From: a bacterium
GTDB lineage: Bacteria > Patescibacteriota > Minisyncoccia > Phycocordibacterales > VMEP01
DNA: 15,487 bases
Assembly: GCA_030699625.1 (NCBI GenBank)
Contig: JAUYLU010000002.1
Location: forward strand, 1-15,487
Reading direction: 5' to 3'
Shown: piece after piece, positions 1 to 6,410 of the stretch
Position numbering within the stretch: position 1 is the first letter of the stretch
How the letters are laid out: each line of letters opens with the position of its first letter
The notes under the pieces: model-generated
Told to the model about the DNA's origin: nothing
Databases searched by the model: none
Seen by the model: the letters and a program-made list of their open reading frames with translations, nothing else
Program-made: the position numbers and the translations under genes

Positions 1-1
1 C

Positions 2-1257
<1,256 letters not shown>

Positions 1258-1261
<4 letters not shown>

Positions 1262-1662
1262 AATCGAGCGCGCGCACACTGCTCAAGGGAGGGTCGATGC
1301 TCCTTGTCGCGCTCGTCATCCTCTCGTACGCGTATTACAAAACGAAAGACCTCATCGAGGGGCCCTCCATCACGGTCTTCTCCCCCGAGAACGGCGCGGA
1401 AGTGGCGACTCCCGTCATCGCCGTCACGGGCATCACCACAAACATCGCCAAAATCACCCTGAACGGCCACCCCATTTCGGTGGACGAAGCAGGGGCCTTC
1501 TCCGAGGAGGTCGCCATCCCTGAGGGCTATACTATACTGAGCGTGAAGGGCGAAGACCGGTTCGGGAAGCAGAAGGAAGTGACGCTCTCCCTCGTGCGAA
1601 AGGCGGCCGCGAACCGCTCCGAAAGAAGCGAGCAGACGGGGACAACGACCGAAAACATCTAA
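1258..1662 (+). CDS. Membrane-anchored protein with one Ig-like domain, function unknown
   Basis: The product is 134 residues. A short basic N-terminus ([12 protein letters not shown]) is followed by one hydrophobic segment at about residues 13-27 ([15 protein letters not shown]), so the rest should lie outside the membrane. Residues about 36-112 look like a small all-beta Ig/Big-type domain: the pattern [22 protein letters not shown], then [20 protein letters not shown] and [17 protein letters not shown], resembles the glucodextranase-B/bacterial Ig-like folds that close many surface proteins. The tail is polar ([14 protein letters not shown]). The start overlaps the ftsK stop by four bases and recA begins 10 bases after the stop, so the gene sits inside an ftsK-recA unit. 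No catalytic motif is visible. A role at the envelope during division or DNA transfer is only suggested by position. Confidence 0.85.
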
Positions 1663-1672
1663 AGAACCATCC

Positions 1673-2695
1673 ATGATCACCAAAAAAGAGAAACCGAGAA
1701 AGGAGGCCGGCAATTCCATCGAGGAGACCATCAGGGAGATCGAAACCAAGTTCGGCGAAGGCGCCATCATGAAGCTCGGCGAGCGGCCGAAGGTGAACGT
1801 GGGCGCCATCTCCACGGGGTCCCTCGGCATCGACCACGCCCTCGGCGTCGGCGGCCTCCCCCGCGGGCGCATCATCGAGATCTTCGGCCCCGAGTCGTCG
1901 GGCAAAACGACGCTCACGCTCCACGTCATCGCAGAAGCCCAGAAGCAGGGCGGCGTGTGCGCCTTCGTCGACGCCGAGCACGCCATGGACCCCGAGTACA
2001 CGAAAAAACTCGGCGTAAAGACCAACGACCTGTTGATATCCCAGCCCGACACCGGCGAACAGGCGCTTGAGATCGTCGAGAGCCTCGTGCGTTCGGGAAA
2101 GATAGATGTGGTGGTCATCGATTCCGTGGCCGCACTCACGCCGAAGGACGAGATCGAGGGCGACATGGGCGCCCATCATGTCGGCAAGCAGGCGCGGCTC
2201 ATGTCGCAGGCCCTCCGGAAGCTCACCGCCATCACCGCGAAGTCGAAGACCATCGTCATCTTCATCAACCAGATACGCATGCAGATCGGCGTCATGTTCG
2301 GGAACCCCGAAACCACGCCGGGTGGCAAGGCGCTCAAGTTCTACACGTCGGTGCGCATCGACATCAGGAAAATCGCCTCCATCAAGAAGGGAGAGGAGAC
2401 GGTGGGCTCGCGCACGCGGGTGAAAATAGTGAAGAACAAGGTGGCGGCGCCCTTCAAATCGACCGAGTTCGACATCATCTACGGCGAGGGCATCTCGCGC
2501 GAAGGCGAGCTCATCGCCCTCGGCGAAAAATACGGCATCATACAGAAAGCAGGGACGGGCTACGCCTTCGGCGAAGAAAAGCTCGGCCGTGGCTACGACG
2601 CCACGCGCACCTATCTCCGCGAAAACCACAAAATAGCCGACAAAATAGAAAAAGAGATACGGAAAAAGCTCGTCGAAGAGGCTAAGGTAAAATAA
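1673..2695 (+). CDS. recA: Recombinase RecA
   Basis: RecA forms an ATP-dependent filament on single-stranded DNA, drives homologous pairing and stimulates LexA-type cleavage where such a repressor exists. The 340-residue product has the standard core: Walker A GPESSGKT (72-79), the catalytic glutamate in DAEHA (E102), Walker [11 protein letters not shown] (around D150), the [20 protein letters not shown] stretch covering the L2 DNA-binding loop (about 196-215), and a C-terminal domain ending in a basic helix ([17 protein letters not shown]). Unlike E. coli RecA, which has 353 residues and a strongly acidic tail, this tail is short and mostly basic. There is no Shine-Dalgarno sequence before the ATG (AAGAACCATCC precedes it). 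No LexA-box-like palindrome was seen upstream, so expression probably depends on the ftsK unit or on an internal promoter. Confidence 0.99.
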   Translation: MITKKEKPRKEAGNSIEETIREIETKFGEGAIMKLGERPKVNVGAISTGSLGIDHALGVGGLPRGRIIEIFGPESSGKTTLTLHVIAEAQKQGGVCAFVDAEHAMDPEYTKKLGVKTNDLLISQPDTGEQALEIVESLVRSGKIDVVVIDSVAALTPKDEIEGDMGAHHVGKQARLMSQALRKLTAITAKSKTIVIFINQIRMQIGVMFGNPETTPGGKALKFYTSVRIDIRKIASIKKGEETVGSRTRVKIVKNKVAAPFKSTEFDIIYGEGISREGELIALGEKYGIIQKAGTGYAFGEEKLGRGYDATRTYLRENHKIADKIEKEIRKKLVEEAKVK

Positions 2696-2696
2696 G

Positions 2697-2744
2697 AAAA
2701 AATAAAAAAAAGCCGCGTTCCCTCTTGTGGGTGATATCCGCGGC
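2697..2744 (-). terminator. Rho-independent terminator, mainly for the minus-strand 124-aa gene
   Basis: GCCGCG (2712-2717) pairs with CGCGGC (2739-2744). Read on the minus strand, the hairpin is followed at once by eight T, then A, then six T (the A-run at 2697-2711 on the plus strand), which is a classical terminator. Read on the plus strand, the hairpin is followed only by CTTTAC, so it would stop recA transcripts less well. It lies between the converging ends of recA and the 124-aa gene. Confidence 0.75.
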
Positions 2745-2749
2745 CTTTA

Positions 2750-3124
2750 CTAGGCATGCAACGGCGATCGAACGCCGCGCAAGCTGCCGATGAAGCGCTT
2801 CAGGTTACGGTGCGCCTCGAGGGCGCAGGTACAGCGCTTCTTGAGCTCGGCGACGATAAGCGACAGGGCTTCGTCAACCGGAAGCTTTTCTTTCTTTTCT
2901 TTGGCGACGAGCCCGCCGATGGCGTCAAAGATTTCTCTGTTCCCTCCTCTGACGAGCAGGAAGAAGCAGTAAATCTCGTCATCGGCGTCGGCGTCGCCGA
3001 GTAGGCGTTCCATTGCCTCGGCGGGCTGGATAGAGCCCTCGGCCACACCAGCCAGTGTCTCTTTCACCGCCTTCTCCCCTTGGTAGAGGAGCGAAAGTAT
3101 GCGAATGAGCTTGGGATTGTCCAT
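2750..3124 (-). CDS. Unknown soluble 124-aa protein
   Basis: I do not recognise this protein. It has no signal peptide or membrane segment and looks mainly helical and rich in charged residues. The N-terminal part (NPKLIRILSLLYQGEKAVKETL) is amphipathic, the middle is acidic (GDADADDEIYCF), and the C-terminal part is basic with a CTC pair (KKRCTCALEAHRNLKRF). It is supported as a real gene by a strong Shine-Dalgarno (AAAGGAGG, plus-strand 3131-3138, 6 bases before ATG), a dedicated terminator just after the stop, and a candidate promoter at 3206-3233. This is unusual here because most housekeeping genes in the window lack a Shine-Dalgarno. It faces recA tail to tail and efp head to head. A regulatory or stress role is possible but not shown. 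Confidence 0.75.
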   Translation of the reverse strand: MDNPKLIRILSLLYQGEKAVKETLAGVAEGSIQPAEAMERLLGDADADDEIYCFFLLVRGGNREIFDAIGGLVAKEKKEKLPVDEALSLIVAELKKRCTCALEAHRNLKRFIGSLRGVRSPLHA

Positions 3125-3205
3125 AGTATTCCTCCTTTCTCTGTGACGGACATTCCCCCTTACATCGGCTATCTGTGAATTCCCTAAACCGATCTCCGAA
3201 GCATC

Positions 3206-3233
3206 ATGGTATAGAATCCATTTTCTTTGTAAA
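3206..3233 (-). promoter_or_regulatory. Candidate promoter of the 124-aa gene
   Basis: On the minus strand there is TTTACA (3233-3228), a 16-base spacer, and TACCAT (3211-3206). An overlapping alternative -10 is TATACC (3213-3208). The predicted start would give a leader of about 75 bases carrying the Shine-Dalgarno. The -35 box is only two bases from the -35 box of the opposite promoter. Confidence 0.45.
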
Positions 3234-3235
3234 GG

Positions 3236-3263
3236 TAGACATTTTGGAAAAATATTTTAGAAT
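3236..3263 (+). promoter_or_regulatory. Candidate distal promoter of efp
   Basis: TAGACA (3236-3241), a 16-base spacer and TAGAAT (3258-3263) each match the sigma-70 consensus at five of six positions. Transcripts would begin near 3270 and carry a leader of about 80 bases that includes the inverted repeat at 3283-3302. Confidence 0.5.
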
Positions 3264-3282
3264 AAGCGTCTCATGCTCGAAA

Positions 3283-3302
3283 TATATGGGAAATACCATA
3301 TA
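3283..3302. repeat. 7-bp perfect inverted repeat in the efp leader region
   Basis: TATATGG, a six-base spacer (GAAATA) and CCATATA form a perfect inverted repeat between the distal efp promoter and the efp start. It could be an operator half-site pair or a weak RNA hairpin. The AT-rich stem makes an operator slightly more likely than a terminator. Confidence 0.4.
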
Positions 3303-3331
3303 GTGAGCGGCGTTCGGAAATTTAACACATA

Positions 3332-3340
3332 TGTTATATT
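3332..3340 (+). promoter_or_regulatory. Extended -10 promoter of efp, predicting a nearly leaderless mRNA
   Basis: TG-T-TATATT is an extended -10 element ending 9 bases before the efp ATG, so transcription would start about 3 bases before the ATG. A weak TTCGGA lies 16 bases upstream. There is no Shine-Dalgarno, which fits leaderless initiation. The sequence ATGTTATATTTC closely matches ATGTTATACTTTC in front of the 636-aa surface protein gene. Confidence 0.5.
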
Positions 3341-3349
3341 TCTCCCACT

Positions 3350-3964
3350 ATGCTCGAATATAACGAAATCAAGCCCGGAAAGCACATCGTCTACGAGGGA
3401 GAGCCCTATGAGGTGCTCGAATCCCACGTGGCGCGCACCCAGCAGCGGAAGCCCCAGAACCAGACCAAGCTCAAGAATCTTTTGAACGGCCGCCTCGTGC
3501 CCGCCACCTTCAGGGCCTCCGAGCGGGTCGACGAGGCGGACATCGGCTCGCGCGCCATCAAGTTCCTCTATTCGAACAGGGGCGAATATTGGTTTTGCGA
3601 AGAAAACGACCCGCGCAAGCGCTTTACGCTCGACGCCACGCTCGTCGGCGAGCCGGCGAAATTCCTCAAGGAAAACATGCTCGTCTCCGTGCTTACCTTC
3701 GGCCTGCCTGCCGCGTCGAATGCGGCGCAGGCAGGCGAGGACGAGGAGGAAAAGATCATCGGCGTGAAGCTCCCCGTCAAAGTCGAACTTCTTGTGAGGG
3801 AGGCGCCGCCCTCCATCAAGGGCGATACCGCCTCGGGCGGCGGCAAGGTGGTCACGCTCGAGACCGGTGCCACTATCACCGCTCCCCTCTTCGTAAACGC
3901 CGGCGACCTCATCCGGGTCAATACCGAGACAGGAGCATATGTCGAACGGGTGGAGAAAAGGTAA
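3350..3964 (+). CDS. efp: Translation elongation factor P
   Basis: EF-P enters the ribosomal E site and helps form peptide bonds at proline runs. The 204-residue product has the three family domains: an N-terminal KOW-like domain (about 1-65, MLEYNEIKPGKHIVYEGEPYEV), a central OB domain (about 66-140) with an extra loop rich in Ala and Glu (ASNAAQAGEDEEEKII), and the C-terminal OB domain with the signature PPSIKGDTASGGGKVVTLETGA. In the N-terminal loop (RTQQRKPQNQTKLKNLL), counting back from the shared KL places Gln32 where E. coli has its modified Lys34; Arg33 and Lys34 follow. The family motif KPGKG is therefore absent, so the usual lysyl modification cannot occur at the same place. The start has no Shine-Dalgarno and lies 9 bases from a -10 box. 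A strong hairpin terminator overlaps the stop codon. Confidence 0.97.
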   Translation: MLEYNEIKPGKHIVYEGEPYEVLESHVARTQQRKPQNQTKLKNLLNGRLVPATFRASERVDEADIGSRAIKFLYSNRGEYWFCEENDPRKRFTLDATLVGEPAKFLKENMLVSVLTFGLPAASNAAQAGEDEEEKIIGVKLPVKVELLVREAPPSIKGDTASGGGKVVTLETGATITAPLFVNAGDLIRVNTETGAYVERVEKR

Positions 3965-3988
3965 AGCCGAAGCGGGTGCTTCGGCTTT
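3963..3988. terminator. Hairpin terminator shared by efp and the 98-aa gene
   Basis: AAAGCCGAAGC (3963-3973) and GCTTCGGCTTT (3978-3988) form a perfect 11-bp stem with a GGGT loop. The last two bases of the efp stop codon are the first stem bases. The stem ends in A/T pairs on both sides, so it can work in both directions between the two converging genes. Confidence 0.8.
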
Positions 3989-3992
3989 CAAA

Positions 3993-4289
3993 TCAGCGGG
4001 ATATCGGATAGAAAAGGCGGCAATGCAACGCCAGGACGACGGTAACTGCGGCGCCGACTATCGAATACATCGTTCCCGGCCCGACGGCGATGGCAAGAAG
4101 CGAACTGACGAGAGAAAACAGCCATTGAAAAAACGCCCCGCCGATGCCGATAATCGTTATGACGCCAACCCACCAGAACGCCGCCTTCTTCTCGCGCTCA
4201 TTTTGAGAGCGTTCGTTCACCCACACTACAAGCGCTATGAAAAGCGCCAGAGAGGCCGCAAGCAGGGCGAAATTCATGGCTGGAGACAT
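3993..4289 (-). CDS. Small polytopic membrane protein, function unknown
   Basis: The 98-residue protein is mostly hydrophobic. There is a first membrane segment at about residues 7-23 (ALLAASLALFIALVVWV), a charged loop (NERSQNEREKK), then further segments at about 37-70 and 73-90 (WWVGVITIIGIGGAFF, LFSLVSSLLAIAVG, SIVGAAVTVVLAL), giving three or four crossings. The ATG at 4289 is chosen because AAGGAGG lies five bases before it; a GTG two codons earlier would overlap that Shine-Dalgarno. The leader repeats AAGGAG about 17 bases upstream with TCCTT between the two copies, so TCCTT could pair with either one. I do not recognise the family. It converges on efp and has its own candidate promoter directly after the rpsR terminator. 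Confidence 0.7.
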   Translation of the reverse strand: MSPAMNFALLAASLALFIALVVWVNERSQNEREKKAAFWWVGVITIIGIGGAFFQWLFSLVSSLLAIAVGPGTMYSIVGAAVTVVLALHCRLFYPISR

Positions 4290-4323
4290 ATGCACCTCCT
4301 TGGAAAGGACTCCTTGTGGTTAC

Positions 4324-4352
4324 ATGGTAGCCCGCTTATCTTATTTAATCAA
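4324..4352 (-). promoter_or_regulatory. Candidate promoter of the 98-aa membrane protein gene
   Basis: On the minus strand, TTGATT (4352-4347), a 17-base spacer and TACCAT (4329-4324) precede a leader of about 28 bases with a strong Shine-Dalgarno. The -10 reads TACCATG, as in the promoter of the 124-aa gene. The -35 box overlaps the first bases of the rpsR terminator stem. Confidence 0.45.
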
Positions 4353-4376
4353 AACCGCCACATGCGGGGCGGTTTT
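4351..4376 (-). terminator. Terminator of the rpsF-ssb-rpsR operon
   Basis: AAAACCGCC (4351-4359) and GGCGGTTTT (4368-4376) form a 9-bp GC-rich stem with an 8-base loop, starting directly after the rpsR stop codon. The T-run on the minus strand is the four Ts of the stem itself. It closes the operon before the 98-aa gene. Confidence 0.7.
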
Positions 4377-4580
4377 TTATCTCGATACGTAGGGAAGCAA
4401 TCCCAAATAGCGGGCGCGCTTCACCGCGAGGGAAAGTTTCCGTTGGTTGAGCGACGACACTCCCGTGCGGCGGCGGCTCAAGAGCCGTGCGTGCGGATTT
4501 AAAAATTTCTTAAGGATCTCGGTGTCCTTATAGTCGATATGCTTGATGTTGTTCTGTGAAAAATAGCACTGTTTGGCCAT
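4377..4580 (-). CDS. rpsR: 30S ribosomal protein S18
   Basis: S18 binds the 30S platform next to S6. The 67-residue product carries the family core: YFSQNNIKHIDYKDTEILKKFLNPHARLLSRRRTGVSS, then NQRKLSLAVKRARYLGLLPYVSR, which matches the conserved QRxLxxAIKRARYLxLLPY ending. It is slightly shorter than the 75-residue E. coli protein at both ends. It is the last gene of rpsF-ssb-rpsR. The usual next gene of such operons, rplI for L9, is absent; loss of L9 is known in parts of the CPR. There is no Shine-Dalgarno; instead an array of 7-base repeats ends eight bases before the ATG. Confidence 0.97.
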   Translation of the reverse strand: MAKQCYFSQNNIKHIDYKDTEILKKFLNPHARLLSRRRTGVSSLNQRKLSLAVKRARYLGLLPYVSR

Positions 4581-4588
4581 GACGGGTA

Positions 4589-4623
4589 GTTTTCAGTTTA
4601 CAGTTTACAGTTTTTAGTTTTTA
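4589..4623 (-). repeat. Array of five 7-base repeats upstream of rpsR
   Basis: Read in the sense of the operon, 35 bases split into five exact heptamers: two TAAAAAC, two TGTAAAC and one TGAAAAC (plus strand GTTTTTA, GTTTACA, GTTTTCA). The array fills most of the ssb-rpsR gap and ends eight bases before the rpsR ATG. Each copy contains TAA or nearly so, and because 7 is not a multiple of 3, stops fall in all three frames. Confidence 0.8.
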
Positions 4624-4638
4624 GGCGGCACAATTCGT

Positions 4639-5076
4639 TTAGAACGGGATGTCTTCGGGATTCGCTTCTTCGCTCGGATACTCTATCACATCCTCTTTCG
4701 CGGCGGAAGATTCCGCAGCTGCGGGAGCGCTCGCGCCGCCCCCTCCCCCGCTCTTGAAACCGAACTGGACGCGGTCGGCCACGATCTCGGTGCGGTAGTT
4801 TTTCTTGCCGTCCTGCCCCTCCCAGCTCCTCGTCTGTATCCTTCCCTCGACGAGCGCCGACTGGCCTTTCTTCAAATATTGGGCGCACGTCTCGGCCTGC
4901 CTGCCGAACACCACGATGTTGTGAAAGTCGACCGATTCCTGTTTGGTGCCCGAGGCGTCCTTCCAGACGCGGTTCGTGGCGAGAGAGAATGTGGCGACCT
5001 TCGAGCCCGACGGGAGCGACTTGAGCTCCGGGTCCCTCGTCAGATTCCCCACGATGAGCGCTTTATTGAGATACAT
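4639..5076 (-). CDS. ssb: Single-stranded DNA-binding protein
   Basis: SSB coats single-stranded DNA and recruits repair and replication proteins through its acidic tip. The 145-residue product has the OB-fold domain at about 1-108 (MYLNKALIVGNLTRDPELK, VATFSLATNRVWKD, VDFHNIVVFGRQAETCAQYLKKGQSALVEGRIQTRSWEG), a short Gly/Ala/Ser linker (GGGGGASAPAAAESSAA) and an acidic tail ending NPEDIPF, which keeps the Asp-Ile-Pro-Phe tip that binds partners such as RecO. It lies between rpsF and rpsR, where many bacteria place ssb or priB. The ATG touches an AT-only heptad array and has no Shine-Dalgarno. Confidence 0.98.
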   Translation of the reverse strand: MYLNKALIVGNLTRDPELKSLPSGSKVATFSLATNRVWKDASGTKQESVDFHNIVVFGRQAETCAQYLKKGQSALVEGRIQTRSWEGQDGKKNYRTEIVADRVQFGFKSGGGGGASAPAAAESSAAKEDVIEYPSEEANPEDIPF

Positions 5077-5111
5077 GTTAAAAATTTAAAATTTTAAATT
5101 AAAAATTTTGA
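5077..5111 (-). repeat. AT-rich array of five 7-base repeats upstream of ssb
   Basis: The rpsF-ssb gap is 38 bases, and 35 of them split into five heptamers that in the sense direction all read TNNNAA followed by C or T (TCAAAAT, TTTTAAT, TTAAAAT, TTTAAAT, TTTTAAC); the last touches the ATG. Because the stretch is almost only A and T, the period is less certain here than in the other arrays. Confidence 0.5.
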
Positions 5112-5114
5112 AAC

Positions 5115-5576
5115 CTACTCTGCTACTAATTGCTCGATGGTCTTCTCGATCTCTTCGTCGCTCATCTTGGCCTCGGTACGGCGACGGCCATCCCCGCGCG
5201 AGCCCATGGGGCGCTTCGAGGCGAGCGTGTTCTCGCGCACCGTCGAGATGAGGAGAAAGCGGACGATTGACGGGTTCGCGTCGAAGGCCTTTTTGAGAAA
5301 GGCGACCGCCTCGGCCCCTATTTCGAACTTGATCCAGCCGAAATAGGCGCTCGTGAACGTCTCCCTCTTGTGGGAGACCGTTTTGTCCATGGAGTAGGCG
5401 AGCTCGCGGAGCTTCGGCTCTTCCTCGGCAATGATGTTGCCTCCTTCCTTCGCGATCATGTCGCGGAGCTTCGCCGTCTCCTCCGGGACCTTTTCCTCGG
5501 GGAGCGACGGGGTAAGGAGGAAGCCCGCCTCATAGATGCGGAGCGTGCCTTCTTCGGGTGCTGTGCTTTTAACCAT
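5115..5576 (-). CDS. rpsF: 30S ribosomal protein S6
   Basis: S6 pairs with S18 on the 30S platform. The 153-residue product shows the S6 ferredoxin-like core (YEAGFLLTPSLPEEKVPEETAKLRDMIAKEGG, LRELAYSMDK, YFGWIKFEIGAEAVAFLKKAFDANPSIVRFLLISTVRE). It is longer than the typical 95-135 residues because of an N-terminal addition (MVKSTAPEEGTLR) and a charged C-terminal tail (SDEEIEKTIEQLVAE) that is predicted helical. It leads rpsF-ssb-rpsR. A -10 box ends seven bases before the ATG, so the mRNA should be leaderless. That would leave no room for the S6:S18-binding RNA leader that regulates this operon in many other bacteria. Confidence 0.96.
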   Translation of the reverse strand: MVKSTAPEEGTLRIYEAGFLLTPSLPEEKVPEETAKLRDMIAKEGGNIIAEEEPKLRELAYSMDKTVSHKRETFTSAYFGWIKFEIGAEAVAFLKKAFDANPSIVRFLLISTVRENTLASKRPMGSRGDGRRRTEAKMSDEEIEKTIEQLVAE

Positions 5577-5583
5577 AGGGCAA

Positions 5584-5612
5584 ATACTAGCAAACGCGGC
5601 CTTTTACTGCAA
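5584..5612 (-). promoter_or_regulatory. Leaderless-type promoter of rpsF-ssb-rpsR
   Basis: On the minus strand, TTGCAG (5612-5607), a 17-base spacer and TAGTAT (5589-5584) with an extended TG-C just before the -10. The gap between the -10 and the rpsF ATG is seven bases, so transcription would start one base before the ATG. The -35 box overlaps the last codons of tatD. Confidence 0.5.
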
Positions 5613-6410
5613 GGCAAAGAGGATAAAAAGACGCCGCGCGTTCTCCACGAGGGCGCGCTTTACCGCCTTCTCTCCTTCACTCCGGAGCGCGGCTATCCGC
5701 CCTGCCACTTCCTTCACGTACATGGGCTCATTCCGCTTCCCGCGGTGCGGCGCGGGCGTCGCATAGGGCGAATCAGTCTCGGCCATGAGCGAAGCAAGCG
5801 GGATTTCCTGCACTACCCGGTCGTAATCCGAGGCAAAGGTAAGGACGCCGGTAAAGGACATGGTGAAGCCGAGCTCGAGCAAATCCTTCGCCACGTCGAG
5901 GTCGCCTGCGAAGAAGTGAACGTTCCCGCGGAGCTTCTCCCCCGCCTCGCGGCTGTAACGATAGAGGATGTCGATGAGGTCGTGGTAGGCGTCCATCGTT
6001 CCTTTGGTCGGGCGGGCGTGCACCATGAGGGGCTTATCAAGCGCGAGCGCGAGCTCTATCTGGGCCTCGAAAAGCGCGCGCTGGCGGAGTTTCTCTTCTT
6101 CGGACGTGCCGCCACGGTAGTAGTCGAGACCGCATTCCCCGATGGCGACCGCGCGCGGATGGCGCGCAAGGGCTTCGAGCGCGTGCGGAAGCGCCGTCAC
6201 TCTCGTGTCGGTCGGGTGCACACCTACGGTCGCCCACACGTCTTTCTCTTTTTCGGCGAGGGCGACGGCCTTTTTCGAGCTCTCAAGGTGCGTGCCGACC
6301 GTGATGGTGCCCGTTTTGGCCTCGCGCATGCGGGCAAGCACGGCATCTCGGTCCCCATCAAACTCCTTGTCGTGGATGTGGGAGTGGATGTCGAAGTAGT
6401 CGAAGGTCAT
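5604..6410 (-). CDS. tatD: TatD-family metal-dependent hydrolase (deoxyribonuclease)
   Basis: TatD proteins are TIM-barrel metalloenzymes with 3'-5' exonuclease activity on DNA, linked to repair of oxidised DNA. The 268-residue product has normal family length and all visible metal ligands: H9 and H11 in FDIHSHIHD, E92 in IGECGLDYY, H131 in LMVHAR, H165 in VHFF (where this family usually has a histidine) and D213 in ETDSPY. The start ATG overlaps the metG stop as ATGA, and metG-tatD is a widespread gene pair. The 3' end contains the -35 element of the rpsF promoter. Confidence 0.93.
   Translation of the reverse strand: MTFDYFDIHSHIHDKEFDGDRDAVLARMREAKTGTITVGTHLESSKKAVALAEKEKDVWATVGVHPTDTRVTALPHALEALARHPRAVAIGECGLDYYRGGTSEEEKLRQRALFEAQIELALALDKPLMVHARPTKGTMDAYHDLIDILYRYSREAGEKLRGNVHFFAGDLDVAKDLLELGFTMSFTGVLTFASDYDRVVQEIPLASLMAETDSPYATPAPHRGKRNEPMYVKEVAGRIAALRSEGEKAVKRALVENARRLFILFALQ

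Noticed and set aside
3125..3349. tRNA or structured ncRNA gene in the efp upstream gap
   Set aside because: No cloverleaf or long stem was found; only promoters and a 7-bp inverted repeat are supported.
4589..4623. CRISPR array
   Set aside because: The units are seven bases with no spacers and there are no cas genes.
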